Part shown: positions 35,532 through 47,925 of the stretch, in pieces
Layout: every line of letters starts with the position of its first letter
Numbering within the stretch: position 1 is the first letter of the stretch
From: Endothia cerciana
Lineage: Eukaryota; Ascomycota; Sordariomycetes; Diaporthales; Cryphonectriaceae
Direction of reading: 5' to 3'
Assembly (NCBI GenBank): GCA_026119935.1
Contig: JALRMH010000032.1
Location: 248,001 to 312,000, forward strand
DNA length: 64,000 nucleotides
Position numbers and translations under genes: made by a program
The notes under the pieces: model-generated
The model's input: only the letters and a program-made list of their open reading frames with translations
What the model was told of the DNA's origin: nothing
Database searches by the model: none

Positions 35532-37064
35532 ATGTTTTCACGGCTAAGCCTCGAACGCGCCAGCGTTGACGCACTCGCTCTAGGCCTTGTTGCCACGGGC
35601 TTGTTGTCCCTCGTCGCCGCTGGGCCCTGCGACCTCTACTCCTCGGGGGGCACGCCCTGCGTCGCCGCGCACAGCACCACTCGCGCCCTGTACAGCGCCT
35701 ACAGCGGCGAACTCTACCAGGTAAAACGCAACTCCGACGGTACTACGACCACCATCTCGCCGCTGTCGGCCGGCGGTGTCGCCAATGCGGCCGCCCAAGA
35801 CTCGTTCTGCGCCAACACTACCTGCCTCATCTCCATCATCTACGACCAGTCCGGCCGCGGGAATCACCTCACCCAGGCTCTGCCCGGCGGCTTCGACGGC
35901 CCGGATACCAATGGCTACGACAACCTGGCCAGCGCGATTGGCGCACCGGTCACGCTGAATGGTGAGAAGGCGTACGGCGTCTTCATCTCGCCCGGCACCG
36001 GCTACCGCATCGACGACGCTAACGGCACAGCTACGGGCGACGCGGCTGAGGGCATGTACGCGGTCCTCGACGGGACCCACTACAACGGTGCCTGCTGCTT
36101 CGACTACGGCAACGCCGAGACTAGCAATACCGATACGGGCGCTGGCCATATGGAGGCTATCTACTATGGCGACTCCACCGTCTGGGGCACTGGCGCCGGT
36201 GATGGCCCTTGGATCATGGCCGATCTCGAGAACGGCCTGTTCTCTGGCTACAGCGCTGGCGAGAACTCTGCCGACCCGTCCATCCCCTCAAGCGAGCGGT
36301 TCCTCACTGCCGTCATCAAGGGGGAGTCGAACGAGTGGGCGGTCCGCGGCGGCAACGCTGCATCCGGCTCGCTGACGACGTACTACAGCGGCGTGCGCCC
36401 CTCCGGCTACAACCCGATGAGCAAAGAAGGCTCCATCATCCTCGGCATCGGCGGCGACAACAGCAACGGCGCACAAGGCACCTTCTACGAGGGCGTTATG
36501 ACATCGGGCTATCCGTCCGATGACACCGAAAACTCCGTACAGGCCAACATAGTAGCCGCCGGATACGCCACCACTTCGTTAACCAGCGGCCCGGCGCTCA
36601 CCGCTGGTTCCTCCATCTCCTTCCAGGTCACCACGCCCGGCTACACGACACGTTACATCGCACACAACAGCACCACCGTCAACACCCAAGTCGTCTCGTC
36701 GTCCAGTACCACCACTCTCCAAGAAGAGGCTAGCTGGACTGTTCGCACCGGCCTAGGCAACAGCGCCTGCTTCTCGTTCGAGTCCGTCGACACCCCCGGC
36801 AGCTACATACGGCACTACAACTTCGCGCTCCTGCTCAACGCCGACGACGGCACAAAGCAGTTCTACGAGGACGCCACCTTCTGCCCGCTGGCCGCCCTTA
36901 GCGGCGAGGGCAACTCGATTCGATCCTGGAGTTATCCCACCCGCTTTTTCCGCCACTACGACAACGTGCTCTACATTGCAAACGAAGGCGGCGTTGACAC
37001 GTTCGACGCCACCGCCTCATACAACGACGACGTAAGCTTCATTATCGGCTCCGCCTTCGCTTGA
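35532..37064 (+). CDS. abfB: Alpha-L-arabinofuranosidase B, GH54 with CBM42
   Basis: A single uninterrupted frame of 510 residues, the usual length of fungal AbfB. A hydrophobic signal peptide occupies about residues 12-30, with G-P-C-D-L-Y at the mature start. The GH54 catalytic domain fills residues 31-350, and the CBM42 arabinose-binding domain about 360-510. By comparison with Aspergillus AbfB (nucleophile Glu221, acid/base Asp297), the catalytic residues are Glu233 in D-L-E-N-G-L-F and Asp309 in G-I-G-G-D-N-S-N; both are present and the spacing is the same. Conserved C-C-F-D-Y-G is intact. The enzyme removes terminal arabinose from arabinoxylan and arabinan outside the cell. The start at 35532 is preferred over an upstream frame extension because it gives a normal signal peptide. 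It appears functional, in contrast to the GH5 relic nearby. Confidence 0.95.
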   Translation: MFSRLSLERASVDALALGLVATGLLSLVAAGPCDLYSSGGTPCVAAHSTTRALYSAYSGELYQVKRNSDGTTTTISPLSAGGVANAAAQDSFCANTTCLISIIYDQSGRGNHLTQALPGGFDGPDTNGYDNLASAIGAPVTLNGEKAYGVFISPGTGYRIDDANGTATGDAAEGMYAVLDGTHYNGACCFDYGNAETSNTDTGAGHMEAIYYGDSTVWGTGAGDGPWIMADLENGLFSGYSAGENSADPSIPSSERFLTAVIKGESNEWAVRGGNAASGSLTTYYSGVRPSGYNPMSKEGSIILGIGGDNSNGAQGTFYEGVMTSGYPSDDTENSVQANIVAAGYATTSLTSGPALTAGSSISFQVTTPGYTTRYIAHNSTTVNTQVVSSSSTTTLQEEASWTVRTGLGNSACFSFESVDTPGSYIRHYNFALLLNADDGTKQFYEDATFCPLAALSGEGNSIRSWSYPTRFFRHYDNVLYIANEGGVDTFDATASYNDDVSFIIGSAFA

Positions 37065-38042
37065 GTCCTGTAGGGACGTGCAAGTATATGTACGAGACTG
37101 CTCGGGCAGGTATAGTAATGTGCGAAGACCTTCGGTACGGTAAATGTACTCGTATAAGTACAGACATATAGCCGCTTCAATATTAGCCCATGAAGGGAAA
37201 GATTTATGAACTAGTACTGGGACTCACGACCTTGGATAATGATTGAAGTAAGCAAATAGCACAACAACTACCTAAGCTATATAGGTTTACTGTACGTCGG
37301 ACGAAAATGTAGTGCCAATAGCGACAGGTCTCAAGTGCTATTTCTCTTTTCCAGACTCCCTCCTCCGGGGGACGGGCGGATTCGTACTTGTACGGCTTGC
37401 GCTGTACTGCACGGAGTTTCACTGAATGTATATACGCGTACGGTACATGTACCGTACAAATGCATATCCCCAAAGTCCCGGCCGAATCCCCGCCAAAGTC
37501 TTAAGGAGTGTAATAAGTTTTCGTGTACGACGCTACCAGTTCTGGAAAGAGGGCACGGAACCTGGCCAATACTCGTTCGTCGAACCTTAAAACGTCCATC
37601 ATGTTCCACCCAATCCTTGTGGAACGCACATCAAAAATAGGGACACTCTGGAACAGGCGCACTTCGGTTACCCTCCACTGGGGGAGCTGCCAGGTCTGGA
37701 TGACTTACAAGGTGGGTACCTCGAGGTTTTCCAGAAAACCAGTTGTGTGGTATGCCTGCAGCCATCCTGCTTCCTGGTCCCAGCTTCCTACTCCCTTTTA
37801 CCGGGTCGCACGCCAAGCAAATGTTTTCTTGAAAATCTCCAGAGTCAGAAAGCTAGAGAGGACGAAAATAAAGAAGCCGAAATCAAAAGAGGAAAGACAA
37901 AAATGGGGAACATGTGACCGAAGAAGATATTCGCCCAACTACGTCTACACATTGCCAAGTAACTACCAAGAGTGAAGACTAAAAAAATGGGAAATTCAAA
38001 AAATGAAAACGAAAAGCCTAAGTACAGCCAATCAGCAAAGAC
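37065..38042. other. Intergenic region rich in GTAC motifs
   Basis: No gene. Contains a perfect 20-bp palindrome, gtacggtacatgtaccgtac, at 37438-37457, and several other cggtac/gtacgg copies near 37132, 37296 and 37390. Confidence 0.6.
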
Positions 38043-38147
38043 GACGCAGGCACGATTCGAACGTGCGCCTCCGAAGAGATTTGATTGCTTCATTATTTCG
38101 AAGAAATTATTCGAGTCAAACGCATTAGACCTCTCTGCCACTGCGCC
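38043..38147 (-). tRNA. tRNA-Ser(CGA) with intron
   Basis: Read on the minus strand from 38147: acceptor GGCGCAG pairs with CTGCGTC at the 3' end, with one G-U pair. The D arm GCA...TGC is followed by an anticodon stem TTTGA/TCAAA, the loop holding CTCGAA with anticodon CGA (38113-38111). An intron of roughly 20-25 nt starts just after the base 3' of the anticodon. A long variable arm, expected for a class II serine tRNA, and a T arm GCACG-TTCGAAT-CGTGC complete it. The discriminator base is G, as in eukaryotic tRNA-Ser. Runs of four Ts on the minus strand at 38015-38012 and 38009-38006 can serve as RNA polymerase III terminators. It reads UCG codons. Confidence 0.9.
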
Positions 38148-39140
38148 CTTTACGAGTCATAGCATTAATGAGTTTTTTCCTAGATTATATACTAATTCTT
38201 TTCAGACAACCCTTTCTTCGTTTAATATATGTTATAAGGCGTAAGATTTGTTTTTCTTCAGAATGGTGCTCGGGAGATGTATTGGGAATGGGGTGTGTTA
38301 GCTGATAGAAGAGACTACTTTTATAAAATACTTAGCGAGGCCTGCCTTCTGGTTGCTTCATCTCCCCCCCCGGTTAATTCTTTTTCATGAGAGTGTCTTG
38401 CCTCTCACTCTAGATAGCATTAACAAAATTTCTATTTTCCGCTTAATGGTACTTTTAGCCTTGCAAGCCTGAGAATCGCTACTATAAATATAAGAGACTG
38501 CCTGATCTTCAACATCCGCCTCTATATTGCTCTATCTTTTCATAATTGTAACACTAGGGCAGGGACACACTAGGGCCGAAGTTCTCAGAAAAGTATACAG
38601 AGTAGACATACACTTGCCAGAGAACTTCAATTATCATTTATTTTGTAGCGCATCATGTTTTCTTCTACCATATGTTGCTAAATTGCACCAATCACTCTCA
38701 TCTAAACTGGACAGATGACCAACTAAGGGCATGGATAATGGGATAAAGAGGGAAAGAGAATAGAAGTAACAAGAAGTAGACCTTGTGAAGCTTGGCTGAC
38801 GAGCTTGGTTCAATCTAAAGGCCCTTGGTAGCCTCTCAAACATGCCTCTGTATATGCAACAGACCTACACACCCCGGTGCACAAATTCATAACCCTGGAA
38901 CAAATCTCACCATAACAAGCTTGTGATTGAAATAACAACTTGCAATCATATAAGTGATCTTCACTCTGGTGCCCAAGTAATGAGTGATGACATGGGAATT
39001 TTGCATACTATGTTGCCATCTCAGGTGTTTCTCTCACAAACCGCAATTCCTTGCTGTCACTTCGAACCTGCGTGATCGCTTTTCAAGTGTTTGTCCAGAA
39101 ATGAGGTGATGAGACCACTCATATTAGGAAATGTCCCCTT
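38148..39140. other. AT-rich intergenic stretch
   Basis: About 1 kb that is visibly more A/T-rich than neighbouring genes, with no supported coding frame. The lower GC could reflect an old repeat, but no element is recognisable. Confidence 0.45.
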
Positions 39141-40821
39141 TCAACCCTTCTGGGTAACCTTCATATCCCTGGCCCACGGCCTCCACCAGTTCTCAACCAC
39201 ATCTGGGCTCTGCCACCCATCAAAAGTGGCGTTCAACATACCCTTGGGGTCGGCAAAACCCTGAACGCCCTGCCTGACCCGGAAATACCCCGCCAGCGAC
39301 CACATGGCTCAGCCCACCCCGTTCCCCGTCGTGAAGTTCCTTGTGCAGTTCAGAAGCTCGTTCGTGTAGATCGTGTCGTTCTCCGGGGTCTGGCCGAACT
39401 CGGACAGGATCACCGGCGTCAGCCTCTGCGCGGGTGGAGAATCACCCGTCAGGTTGCAGCTCGCGGCCGGGGCCACGATCCCCAGCGCGTTGAAGCCGTT
39501 GCGGTACAGCCCGGCCCGCACCACGTCGCACGTCCCGGCGTCGACATCTTCGCTGGTGTTGTAGAGGTGCAGCTCCCATACCAGCTTCTCCGCGTCCCAG
39601 GGGTACGAGCCGAGGTCGAAGTACGCCGGCTCGCGGCGCGCCCTTCGACGACGGCCGTGCACTTGTAGCACGGCGCGGTCAGGATGTTCTTGCCCGCGGA
39701 TGTCAGGGCGAACAGGTCCTCGTCGTACTGCATGCCACTCCATGTGATGAGGAGGTCGGGATTTGCGTTGTGGATGGCGTCTGCACCGGCTGACATATTG
39801 CCGATGTGCGTCTGCCAGTTGCAGTAGAGGTCTATGTCATTCCAGGACTCCCGCAGCTCATTGCGGAGGGACATGGACACGATGTTCGGGAAGGCCCTGG
39901 CCAACCCGGCAACGTAGCCAAGACACGATGCCAGTGTGTCGTGTTGAAGTCTGCGGGGTTCTAAGGACGCGATCTTGAGGTTGCTCGACAACGTGAACCC
40001 CGTGAGAAGTTATGACCTACAGACATCATCAAACCATGCATTTCCGTCGGTGTGGCTGCAGCACCGCATCGCGCGATCCTCATGTAGATCCGGGTGGATG
40101 AAGATGCCCCTGTCGTAGGCCATGTCGACGATGTCCGACCAGATCTCAAACCGGGCCGTCCCTGCGGTCCAGCTCGGGTTGTTCCTGACGACCCCGTTGG
40201 TGACCTTGGTACCGTTCTCGAGCCCGAGGCCCATGATCATGGACACATCCAGGGCGACGTCTTCCCCACCGTGGTGTCGTGGATCTGGTCCACCATCTCG
40301 AAAGCGTATCCCCTGTCCATGCTGGATCAGCCGAGACTGTACTGAAGGGAGGGCGGTCGGTCGCCGAGATATAGGGAGCGGACGCACATGCGCACAAAGT
40401 TGAAGCCGATACTGGCTACCCTGTCCAGGATCTCCCCGGCGGAGGCAAACTCCAGCCCCTCGGGCAACATGGTCTCGTCTGCGCGAGGGTCAGCCGCCGG
40501 ACGCAAGAGGCGTCTGTGCCAGAGAAGGGTAATGGGTTCGAGGCCGCGGTACTTGCCATTCAGCGGCCAATTGACCCCAGCCCGGGGCACGACCTCGCCC
40601 CGGTTGTTGACAATGTCCCTGCCCCGGGTCCTGAATGGGCCGTACGGCCATGCGTGCCCCCGCCCGCGCATCAGATCTGCACGGCTGGGCCGTGGAGTCT
40701 GTGCTGCCACTGCGGCTCGCCGATCTGGGGGGGCTGGGGCCCGGCCGGGACCCAGGTCGAGGCTACCAGGGACGCCGCGGGGGCATGTAGGGTCCAGGCC
40801 CAGAGTGCTGTTTGCCCTCAT
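39141..40821 (-). pseudogene. GH5 cellulase-type glycoside hydrolase, multiply disrupted
   Basis: Pieces of one fungal GH5 enzyme follow in order on the minus strand: G-V-N-W-P near 40580, the I-G-F-N-F-V-R-M block near 40400, the barrel section around 40230-40030, the acid/base motif S-L-R-N-E-L-R-E near 39870, the W-E-L-H-L-Y block near 39570, and the nucleophile motif I-L-S-E-F-G near 39400. These fall in different frames; shifts of 1 nt are apparent near 40640, 40340, 40265, 39930 and 39640. An in-frame TGA at 39309-39311 lies inside the final block, which continues to the natural end at 39141-39143. Both catalytic Glu codons survive, but no continuous protein can be made. It would have been a secreted endoglucanase or related beta-glycanase. 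Confidence 0.85.
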
Positions 40822-43800
40822 GCTTGTCTATGCTGTACCCGAGAAGTTGGGTGATGTCGTCAACGCGGGAGGTTCAGGGTTAATCCCCTGGGTGGCGGTA
40901 GTTAAGGTGTGACTGGAGGCGGGCCGGCCCGTCAGCCACGCACCAGGGTTTTGATAAACCATGAACGGGTTGAATTCCGCGGGGTGGTATCGCCCTAGAG
41001 CGTTAAAATGGAAGCGCGAGGTAGGCCGTTTTAGGTATTGCAAGCTACTATGGTACCACTCTTGCAGCCGGGGGTTCAACGTTTTGCCATACCCAACTTG
41101 GTAGACCGTTTCATTCCGAGTCATTCGCATTATATCCCTAATGTGTGTTTATAATACACCTGCTGCACAGTTGAAATGATGGATGCCCCGCGGATCCTTC
41201 GAAATAGCTAATGGGAAGGATGGCCCAGGAGTGTTGGGCCTCGGGAAGAGACCTACGCGGCACAGTTGTGGTGACTGTGCCTGCCCTGGCACCAGTGGTC
41301 GCGGTCGTGGTCGTTGTCGGAGTCGTGCCCACCGGCTGCCGCTCAAGAGTCAATATCGAAAGGAACAACCTGATATGACTTACCTGGTGCCCCCGTTCCT
41401 GGGTCCGGCATGGCAATGACGGTCGGGATGGCCTCAGAAAGCTAGGGGTTTATTCTACTGCCCTACCGAAGTGTTTGCGCTCGTGGCGTCTTCGGAAAAA
41501 CAATTCCTGAACCTAATCGAGATCAAGCTCGAGAACGCGATCCTCGACCACAGCGATAAGCCACACAATGACCGCCCCGACACCTTGTAACATGTTGACT
41601 GGCTGCTTTGCCGCTGTGTCCGGCGCACCAAGGCCACAGTGTCGTCAATAAGAAGTACCAGACAAAGCGAATGGCTGAAGACGGAAGATGGGGCGTCCCT
41701 AGGTACGCAAGACCAGACATGACTTCAATCGCATCAAGATGTCTGAAGATGTGGTCTTTCGTTAGAGACGATGCCTTGTTCCATATTAACCCCCCGCTCA
41801 GACCCAAGCCACCTCGTTTGAATAAGTGATGACGTACCCATTTCAAGATGACGCCTCCGAGACTGTGACATATGAAGGGTTCAGTAAGCTATAGCGGGAA
41901 TGCCTCCAAGGGCTCAGATTGGACACTAACTTGACTTCGCGACTTGTGCACCCGGCTGCACTCAGAGGGTAGAACCATCGGAGCATCTTGTGGGTGAATA
42001 TGCAGCACCTCAGGCTGGGGTCGTCATCGAAAGAGGTCGCAGGTCTGGGAGGTTGGGCGTGTCGGGAAGCAGCAGTGCTCGCCGAAGGGATGGGTAGTGG
42101 GCCTCACCAATATGCCGTGACATGTTTCTGAAGGTTGACGGGTTTCATAGGGTTCCCTAGCCACCGGTGCTCACCCGGAACCAATATTTCCAACCTTGGA
42201 AGTACTTCAAGGGAGGGTGGACGAAACCGTAACTGAATTATTGAATGAAAGGCTTCCTGTCACTGTGGTTTTGACAGCATGCGGAATCTGTATGCCCAGA
42301 GTTGTTGTGATGGGCTGGGCCATGGCCCAGCCTTGTTTGTAACTGGCTGAGCTACAGGTCAGCCTATCACACTCAATAGCTAACAAGAAATGTTTACAAA
42401 TTCTTTCTTTTGCTAATATTGTTCTCTTGATCTTGCTGCTGTAACGTGTTTTCTTTGCTTCTAAAGCGCGGGGTGCTGCCCTCTCGTTGATCATGCTCCT
42501 GACGGAGAGCCAGCTCCAGACTACCTGGTATCCGCTACTGACATCCTAGATGCTTGCATGCACCAGAAAAGAAGGCCTAAGGTCCAATCATCAGTGGTAT
42601 CGGGCGTTTGTCACTCTCATATTTGGACACACCCCTGCATCTTTATAAGTCTTCAATTTTATCGCCTCAACTGACAGCACGATGGGCTCGGGCTATGTAC
42701 TAACTTTGTCCGGTGTCTCTCTCGGAACCGGCCCATGAGAGGCAGGACACCGTCAGGCTGGCCATGCGGCGAGGTGTTGAGAGGTTTTAGCACAGACCAG
42801 ATAATTCTCACTTCTGGCCAGGCCTGGCCAGTGCGTAAACGTATCGCAGTTCTAATTGACATGTCGACTAGCTTAGACCGGAAGACGTGATAAGACAGTC
42901 CTGTGCTGGCTTCTAGAATGGCGTAGCTCACCTTCGGCCAAGGGTCATTCGGTCGACGGCAATCGAGCGCCCTGGGAATAAAGGGTGCGCCCGCACAAAC
43001 ACGATGAACGCTCACCCGTGCCGCTGCTGAGACAGCTTTCAACAAGCAGGATAAAATGTCTAGCGGAGGGGCGCAACTCGTCGGATTACATGGACGTATA
43101 GGGCGTGGGTATCTTAGTTCCTAAACATCAATGCTGTTGACCGTGAATTCGGGTATGCTGTCTTCTAGGAACCCTTTACGCTCAAAGCTCGTCCTTTGCT
43201 TTGCGAGCGTAAATAGCATACGAACACGGCGTAGAATATCTATCGTCCAGGGTGCCAGGGTGCCAACACGTCTCCTCCGTCCATCAGAGATGCAATCCCA
43301 ATCATATTCCAGGCCAAGCCCAGATCTACCCGTCCATTTCTTGCCGTCGATGTTTGATTATTTCTGGGTAAGTCATGGGGCGATCCTGCTCATGTTTACC
43401 AGATCACCAAACAATGACAACCACTCATTCACTTCCCGCCTTTTGGGTGAATGGAAAATCACTATCTTCAGCTGACCAGTAATCACAAAGTGGTAATTAC
43501 TATAGAAGTCGACTTTTAGTGCGGAGGCAACTATCAAGAGGCGCAATGTAGAAATTTAGCGATTAAAGACAGGAAGTTTATGGCATTCGACTAGAGAATT
43601 AAGGAGGCAGAGTGCATTTACCATTGCACGTCTTCCGTAGAATGTAGTGAATGAAAATCAATCGTGAGGATCCTTTGTACAAATTAACACCGAGGAGGGG
43701 TTGCCCACCAAGTCGCGGAGCATAACCTCCGGTGCAAAGACCCCAGCTGCAGGCCCAAAGTGACAAGCTCGATCGCCTCATTGCATCATACATCTGATCC

Positions 43801-44161
43801 AGCGGGATCTTGTGGCAGCCCTCCACAGCTGACATGCAAAAGCTTATGTAATGTCACTGCTGGTACGGATGACAACTAAGAGCCCACTGATGCCGGGTTG
43901 TTTTGGCTGCTGCACTACCCGAGCATGTACTATGATGTCGTTGCTGAACCTGCGGTGGTTAGGTCATTTTGACATCATAGGCCTGCATATCAAATGGCCA
44001 CACTATATACTTGAGTGCGGGTCAACGAAGCTTCCGAACTCTCCTATACTGCCCCACTCACAATTGCATATTATCCAGACTTTCTAACCAAGTTGCGAGA
44101 GCCTTTAGAAAACCCTTCAAGCCTGACCAAGATCCTACGGACGTCAACACCATATTACATC
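40822..44161. other. 3.3-kb stretch without a supported gene
   Basis: Only short overlapping ORFs, none with motifs or coherent composition. Nothing recognised on either strand. This is the longest empty interval in the window. Confidence 0.45.
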
Positions 44162-44834
44162 ATGTCTGCTCCGCAAAGCACCGAGGCCATGATCAACCAG
44201 GGCGAGTTCTCCAGCAGAGTCCCCGCTTCCGAGCCCCTGACTACCAAAGGTGTATGTACACCTCCCGCGTCGGTTTAGATCTCTGCGTGGTATCGAAGAA
44301 CTTAGTTTAGTTAACCCGTTCTCGCCGCAGCACAAGCCAGGGGTTAAGGTCGGCAACGATGCCGCCCCGGAATTCTCCGCGCAGACGTTCACGCCAGGGA
44401 CCGCCCCCCGGGAGGACACCTTTCAGCCAGACACCAGCTCGGAGATCCCAGGCCAGGCTCTGAACCCCGACGTCGAGCCGGGCACCCGCACTGACCCGCT
44501 GGACATGCCTGGCGCTACGTCGGGTGGCATCCACAACGCCACCGAGTTCGGGAAGCCCATGCAGGGACAGACAGGGACCGAGCAGCACGGGTCCAGGAAG
44601 AAGGACCGCGCCGGCGTCGAGGGCCGCGTGGCGGGGGGCTATACCGGCGTCGAGACCGGTGACGGCAGTGTCGATGCGAAGGTGCGGGGGCTAGGGGCCG
44701 ACCTCGACGGCCGCGCTGGGGAGCTAAAAGGTCAGAAAGGCATGAGTGGCAGCACTGAGGGTGGCACTAACTGGACCGGGGCGGAGGGACTACCTCCTAC
44801 CTCGTCGGAGGAGCTGGCCGCTGAGAGACGATAG
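44162..44834 (+). CDS. Small Gly/Thr-rich, probably disordered protein
   Basis: Exon 1 (44162-44251) and exon 2 (44331-44834) join in phase 0 over a 79-bp GTATGT...CGCAG intron to 197 residues. No signal peptide or membrane segment is seen. The sequence is hydrophilic, rich in Gly, Thr, Glu and Pro, with many short charged segments and few aromatic residues, so intrinsic disorder is likely. The composition resembles stress-type hydrophilic proteins of fungi, but I see no LEA repeat and do not assign a function. Splice sites and GC-rich third positions make it a credible gene. Confidence 0.7.
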
Positions 44835-45925
44835 GCCTAATGCGGACGGTCAAGCTTCGCCGATAAGTGTCTCCGGGCTAGGAACAGTGACGTGCTTCTC
44901 ATCGATGATGATCAGTCACAGTAACCAAAGCCCCGAGAGAAGGTTAGGCAAAACCGCAGCAGTTGGATAATATAATGCCAACGCCTCCCAAGCGGAGACC
45001 ATCATTGTTACCTCGTTTTACTCGTGATAGTCCTGAGTTGAAGAGCACGCGGACTGAACCGACCAAACAGAACAGCATAACGGACGTGGTGCCACTTGAA
45101 ACTCGGAATCTCCCGGCCAGGATGATCTAGCAGCTCTCATCAAATGTTGCAAGGCTGGTCTCTGTGGTCAATCTCACCACGTTGGGCAAGTGCACACCAT
45201 TGTCGGGTTTCTGCATGCCGGATGCAACTTCTTGCAGCGCATGTGAAAACATAATAGGCATGGGGTTGCGAGACGCAGTAAGACAAACTTGGACCGAGTC
45301 CCGCTTAGGTGAGGCTGCCTTTCGCCTTTCAGTCAAGAATCCTTCGGTCCAGGCCCAGCGATCGAGCGCCTTGCAAGTGCAGGATGAGCCTGTGGAAACA
45401 TGATTGTGGCGCCCCTGTGCCTGTGCTCGAGTTATCTCCTGGGGCTCTGTCGAGAATCGTGCGACTGTGAGCTCTTAGGCCCGCATGTACGCTCTGGCAA
45501 CGGAAATAATGGCTCTGGTTTCTTGGCAAGGGTACGTTTTGTATCGAGCCACCTCGGGAACGGTGGCCGATGCTACGACTGTGCGAACTCCGCGGCGTAG
45601 CTTCTATACGGCGCAGCGAGAAATGGTCAGGGCAAGTCCTCGGGCTGTCGTGCGTAAAGCCAGATTAGCAAAAGAATTAGTCCCGGAGGATGCTTATTTC
45701 GGACAGTCCGACGCCCGCGGAGGAAGGCCGTTGTCAGCCGGAGCGGCCGACCAGATCCGATCCCGAGGGGGTTCGATTTTGTATATACAACACGGTCGAC
45801 GGTGGTGAGGAGCAGTTATTTGTTTGCGTACCAGTATCAAAATTAGATCGTATCGAACACATCAAGAATACCCAAAACCTCTCCCTCAGAGGAGAAAACT
45901 CTCAGCAGCGTCTTTTCGACCCAGT
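44835..45925. other. Intergenic region upstream of the FAD monooxygenase
   Basis: About 1.1 kb with no supported gene. The likely promoter of the plus-strand monooxygenase is at its right end. Confidence 0.4.
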
Positions 45926-47623
45926 ATGTCCTTCTTCACCGAATACAACACCACACGTACCTTCGACAAGGCTACAGACCTCCACCGACACCCCTTGACC
46001 GGGATCAAAGTGCTGGTAGTTGGTGCTGGGCCAGTCGGTCTGTATACGGCGCTAGAGTGCTGGCGTAAAGGACATGATGTTGTGGGAGTTCTCGAACGAA
46101 CTCCTGCTCCGAGCGCCGCAGGTGCGATTTACGAGACCCCTTCTTGGAGTTCCATGTCTGACAGGTCATGCATGGCCCACAGGTGATTCCTTGACTGTCC
46201 TTGCATCCCACATCGAGAGATCGTGGCCGGCTCTCTTCGAAGCCCTCAAGCAAGACTCGATCGACTTCCTCGTCTCCTATTACAAGCTTACAGGAGAAAA
46301 GATTGCGGGTCCAGAGCCGTTTGATCTTCAAGAGATAGGCAATGGACGACCAGACGATGATGGCAATGCTGGTCCGATGAAGCTCTACAGGATCAACCGG
46401 CAGCTTTTGGCAGCCTCTATGTTGTCCCAAGCACAAGAATTAGGCATAGAAGTTAGCTTCGGCAAGCGCGCCGTGGACTACTTCGAAGACGAGGAAAAGG
46501 CCGGGGTGCTTCTCGAAGACGGTTCGAGAATGACAGCAGATGTCGTGGTGTCTGCTGACGGTGTCGGCACGAAATCTCACAAGCTGATTAACGGCCACGA
46601 CATCAGGGCCATGAGCAGTGCGCATTCCATCTTCAGAGCAGCGTATCCCATCGAACATATCACCTCGGATGCGGAGTTGGCGGAACAATTTCCGCTGCTC
46701 GAGGATGGTGTGGGCCACTTCAAAATGTGGAGGGGTGACAATCTCGCCATCGCCGTAGCGAGGTTCCCAAAGGAGATACAGTGGTACATAACGCACAAGG
46801 TGAGTTACTGCCCCGACTCACAGTCCTTTTGATGACGGCAAGCGTCCTCTAGTATACCAGAGGACTGGCTCACCAAGATTACATATGTAGGACACTGTCG
46901 GCACCTCGAAGGAGTCATGGCATAACTTCGTCACTGGTGAACAAGTTGCCGAGTTTTTGTCGGGGTTCCCAGAGGTTCAAGACGTGCTCAAGAAGCTCGT
47001 CAGGAGTGCACCTCCAAATTCTGTTGTCGACTGGCAGCTGCTCTGGAGAGATCCTCAGCCTAACTGGTCTTCGCCGCTGGGTCGTGTGGTCCAGGCAGGT
47101 GACAGCGCTCACACCTTTGTGCCGTCTTCGGGTAGCGGCGTAAACCAGGGCATGGAGGATGCCATCTCCATTGCCACCTGTCTTCAGCTTGGTGGGAATC
47201 TGAAGAGCGGCATGTGGGCTAAGGTGCACAACAAGCTAAGGTGAGTCAACAACTGCCGCTGTATCCTCAGGTCCGTTCGTGAGGCGGCAGGCTAACCTGC
47301 TCACTAGGTTCGAGCGTGTATCCTGTTGTCAACTCATGGGATTCGTCAATCAAAGCCACTATCTCAAGCCCGAGTGGGGAACGAAAGCGCTCGATAACCC
47401 CAAAGACTACAGACCTGAATACGGGTGGTGGGTTCTGCGTCACAATCCAGAGCGCTACGCTTATGTCAACTACGGTAATGCATTCCGACATCTTGTGGAC
47501 GGGACGCCATTTCAGAATACCAATATTCCGCCTGGATATGTCTACAAACCGTGGACCCTCAAGGAGCTATACGATACACTGGCAGAGGGCAAGAAGCTGA
47601 AGTTTGATGGAGACTGGTCTTAA
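45926..47623 (+). CDS. FAD-dependent aromatic-type monooxygenase
   Basis: Exons 45926-46121, 46183-46799, 46891-47240 and 47308-47623 give 492 residues. The class A flavoprotein hydroxylase motifs are in order: G-A-G-P-V-G (33-38) with an acidic end to the second strand (E-R), the DG motif A-D-V-V-V-S-A-D-G-V-G near residue 210, and the GD motif V-V-Q-A-G-D-S-A-H-T-F near residue 340, followed by G-S-G-V-N-Q-G-M-E-D-A. Introns are 61, 91 and 67 bp, all GT-AG. Enzymes of this type use NAD(P)H and O2 to hydroxylate, epoxidise or decarboxylate small, often phenolic substrates in the cytosol. It converges with a second FAD monooxygenase whose 3' end is 300 bp away, with an NRPS-like reductase beyond, so a role in a shared metabolite pathway is inferred. 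Confidence 0.9.
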
Positions 47624-47925
47624 GAGGTGAACCTGTAAGCGGTGTGTGGGGCATTTCTTGACGATCAAATATACTTTGACTCCTCCAGGAGCGCGTCAAA
47701 GAGACAGTCTAGAACATACTCAACTCTTTCATTTCTTACATTAGACTTGATATCTTCCTTATGGCTCCCTAAGCGGCCGTATCCCTTAATTAAGATGATT
47801 TTTTTTTTATGTGTAGAGATTATGTCCAGTTCGTTGCTATTTACCACAACATGATTAGAAACAGGTTAAAGTACATATATACAAATCAGTTGCTCCAGCC
47901 CAGAACTATTCTCATACGTGGAGAC

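Noticed and set aside
35580..36149. 189-codon minus-strand ORF
   Set aside because: It is a shadow of the GH54 coding sequence.
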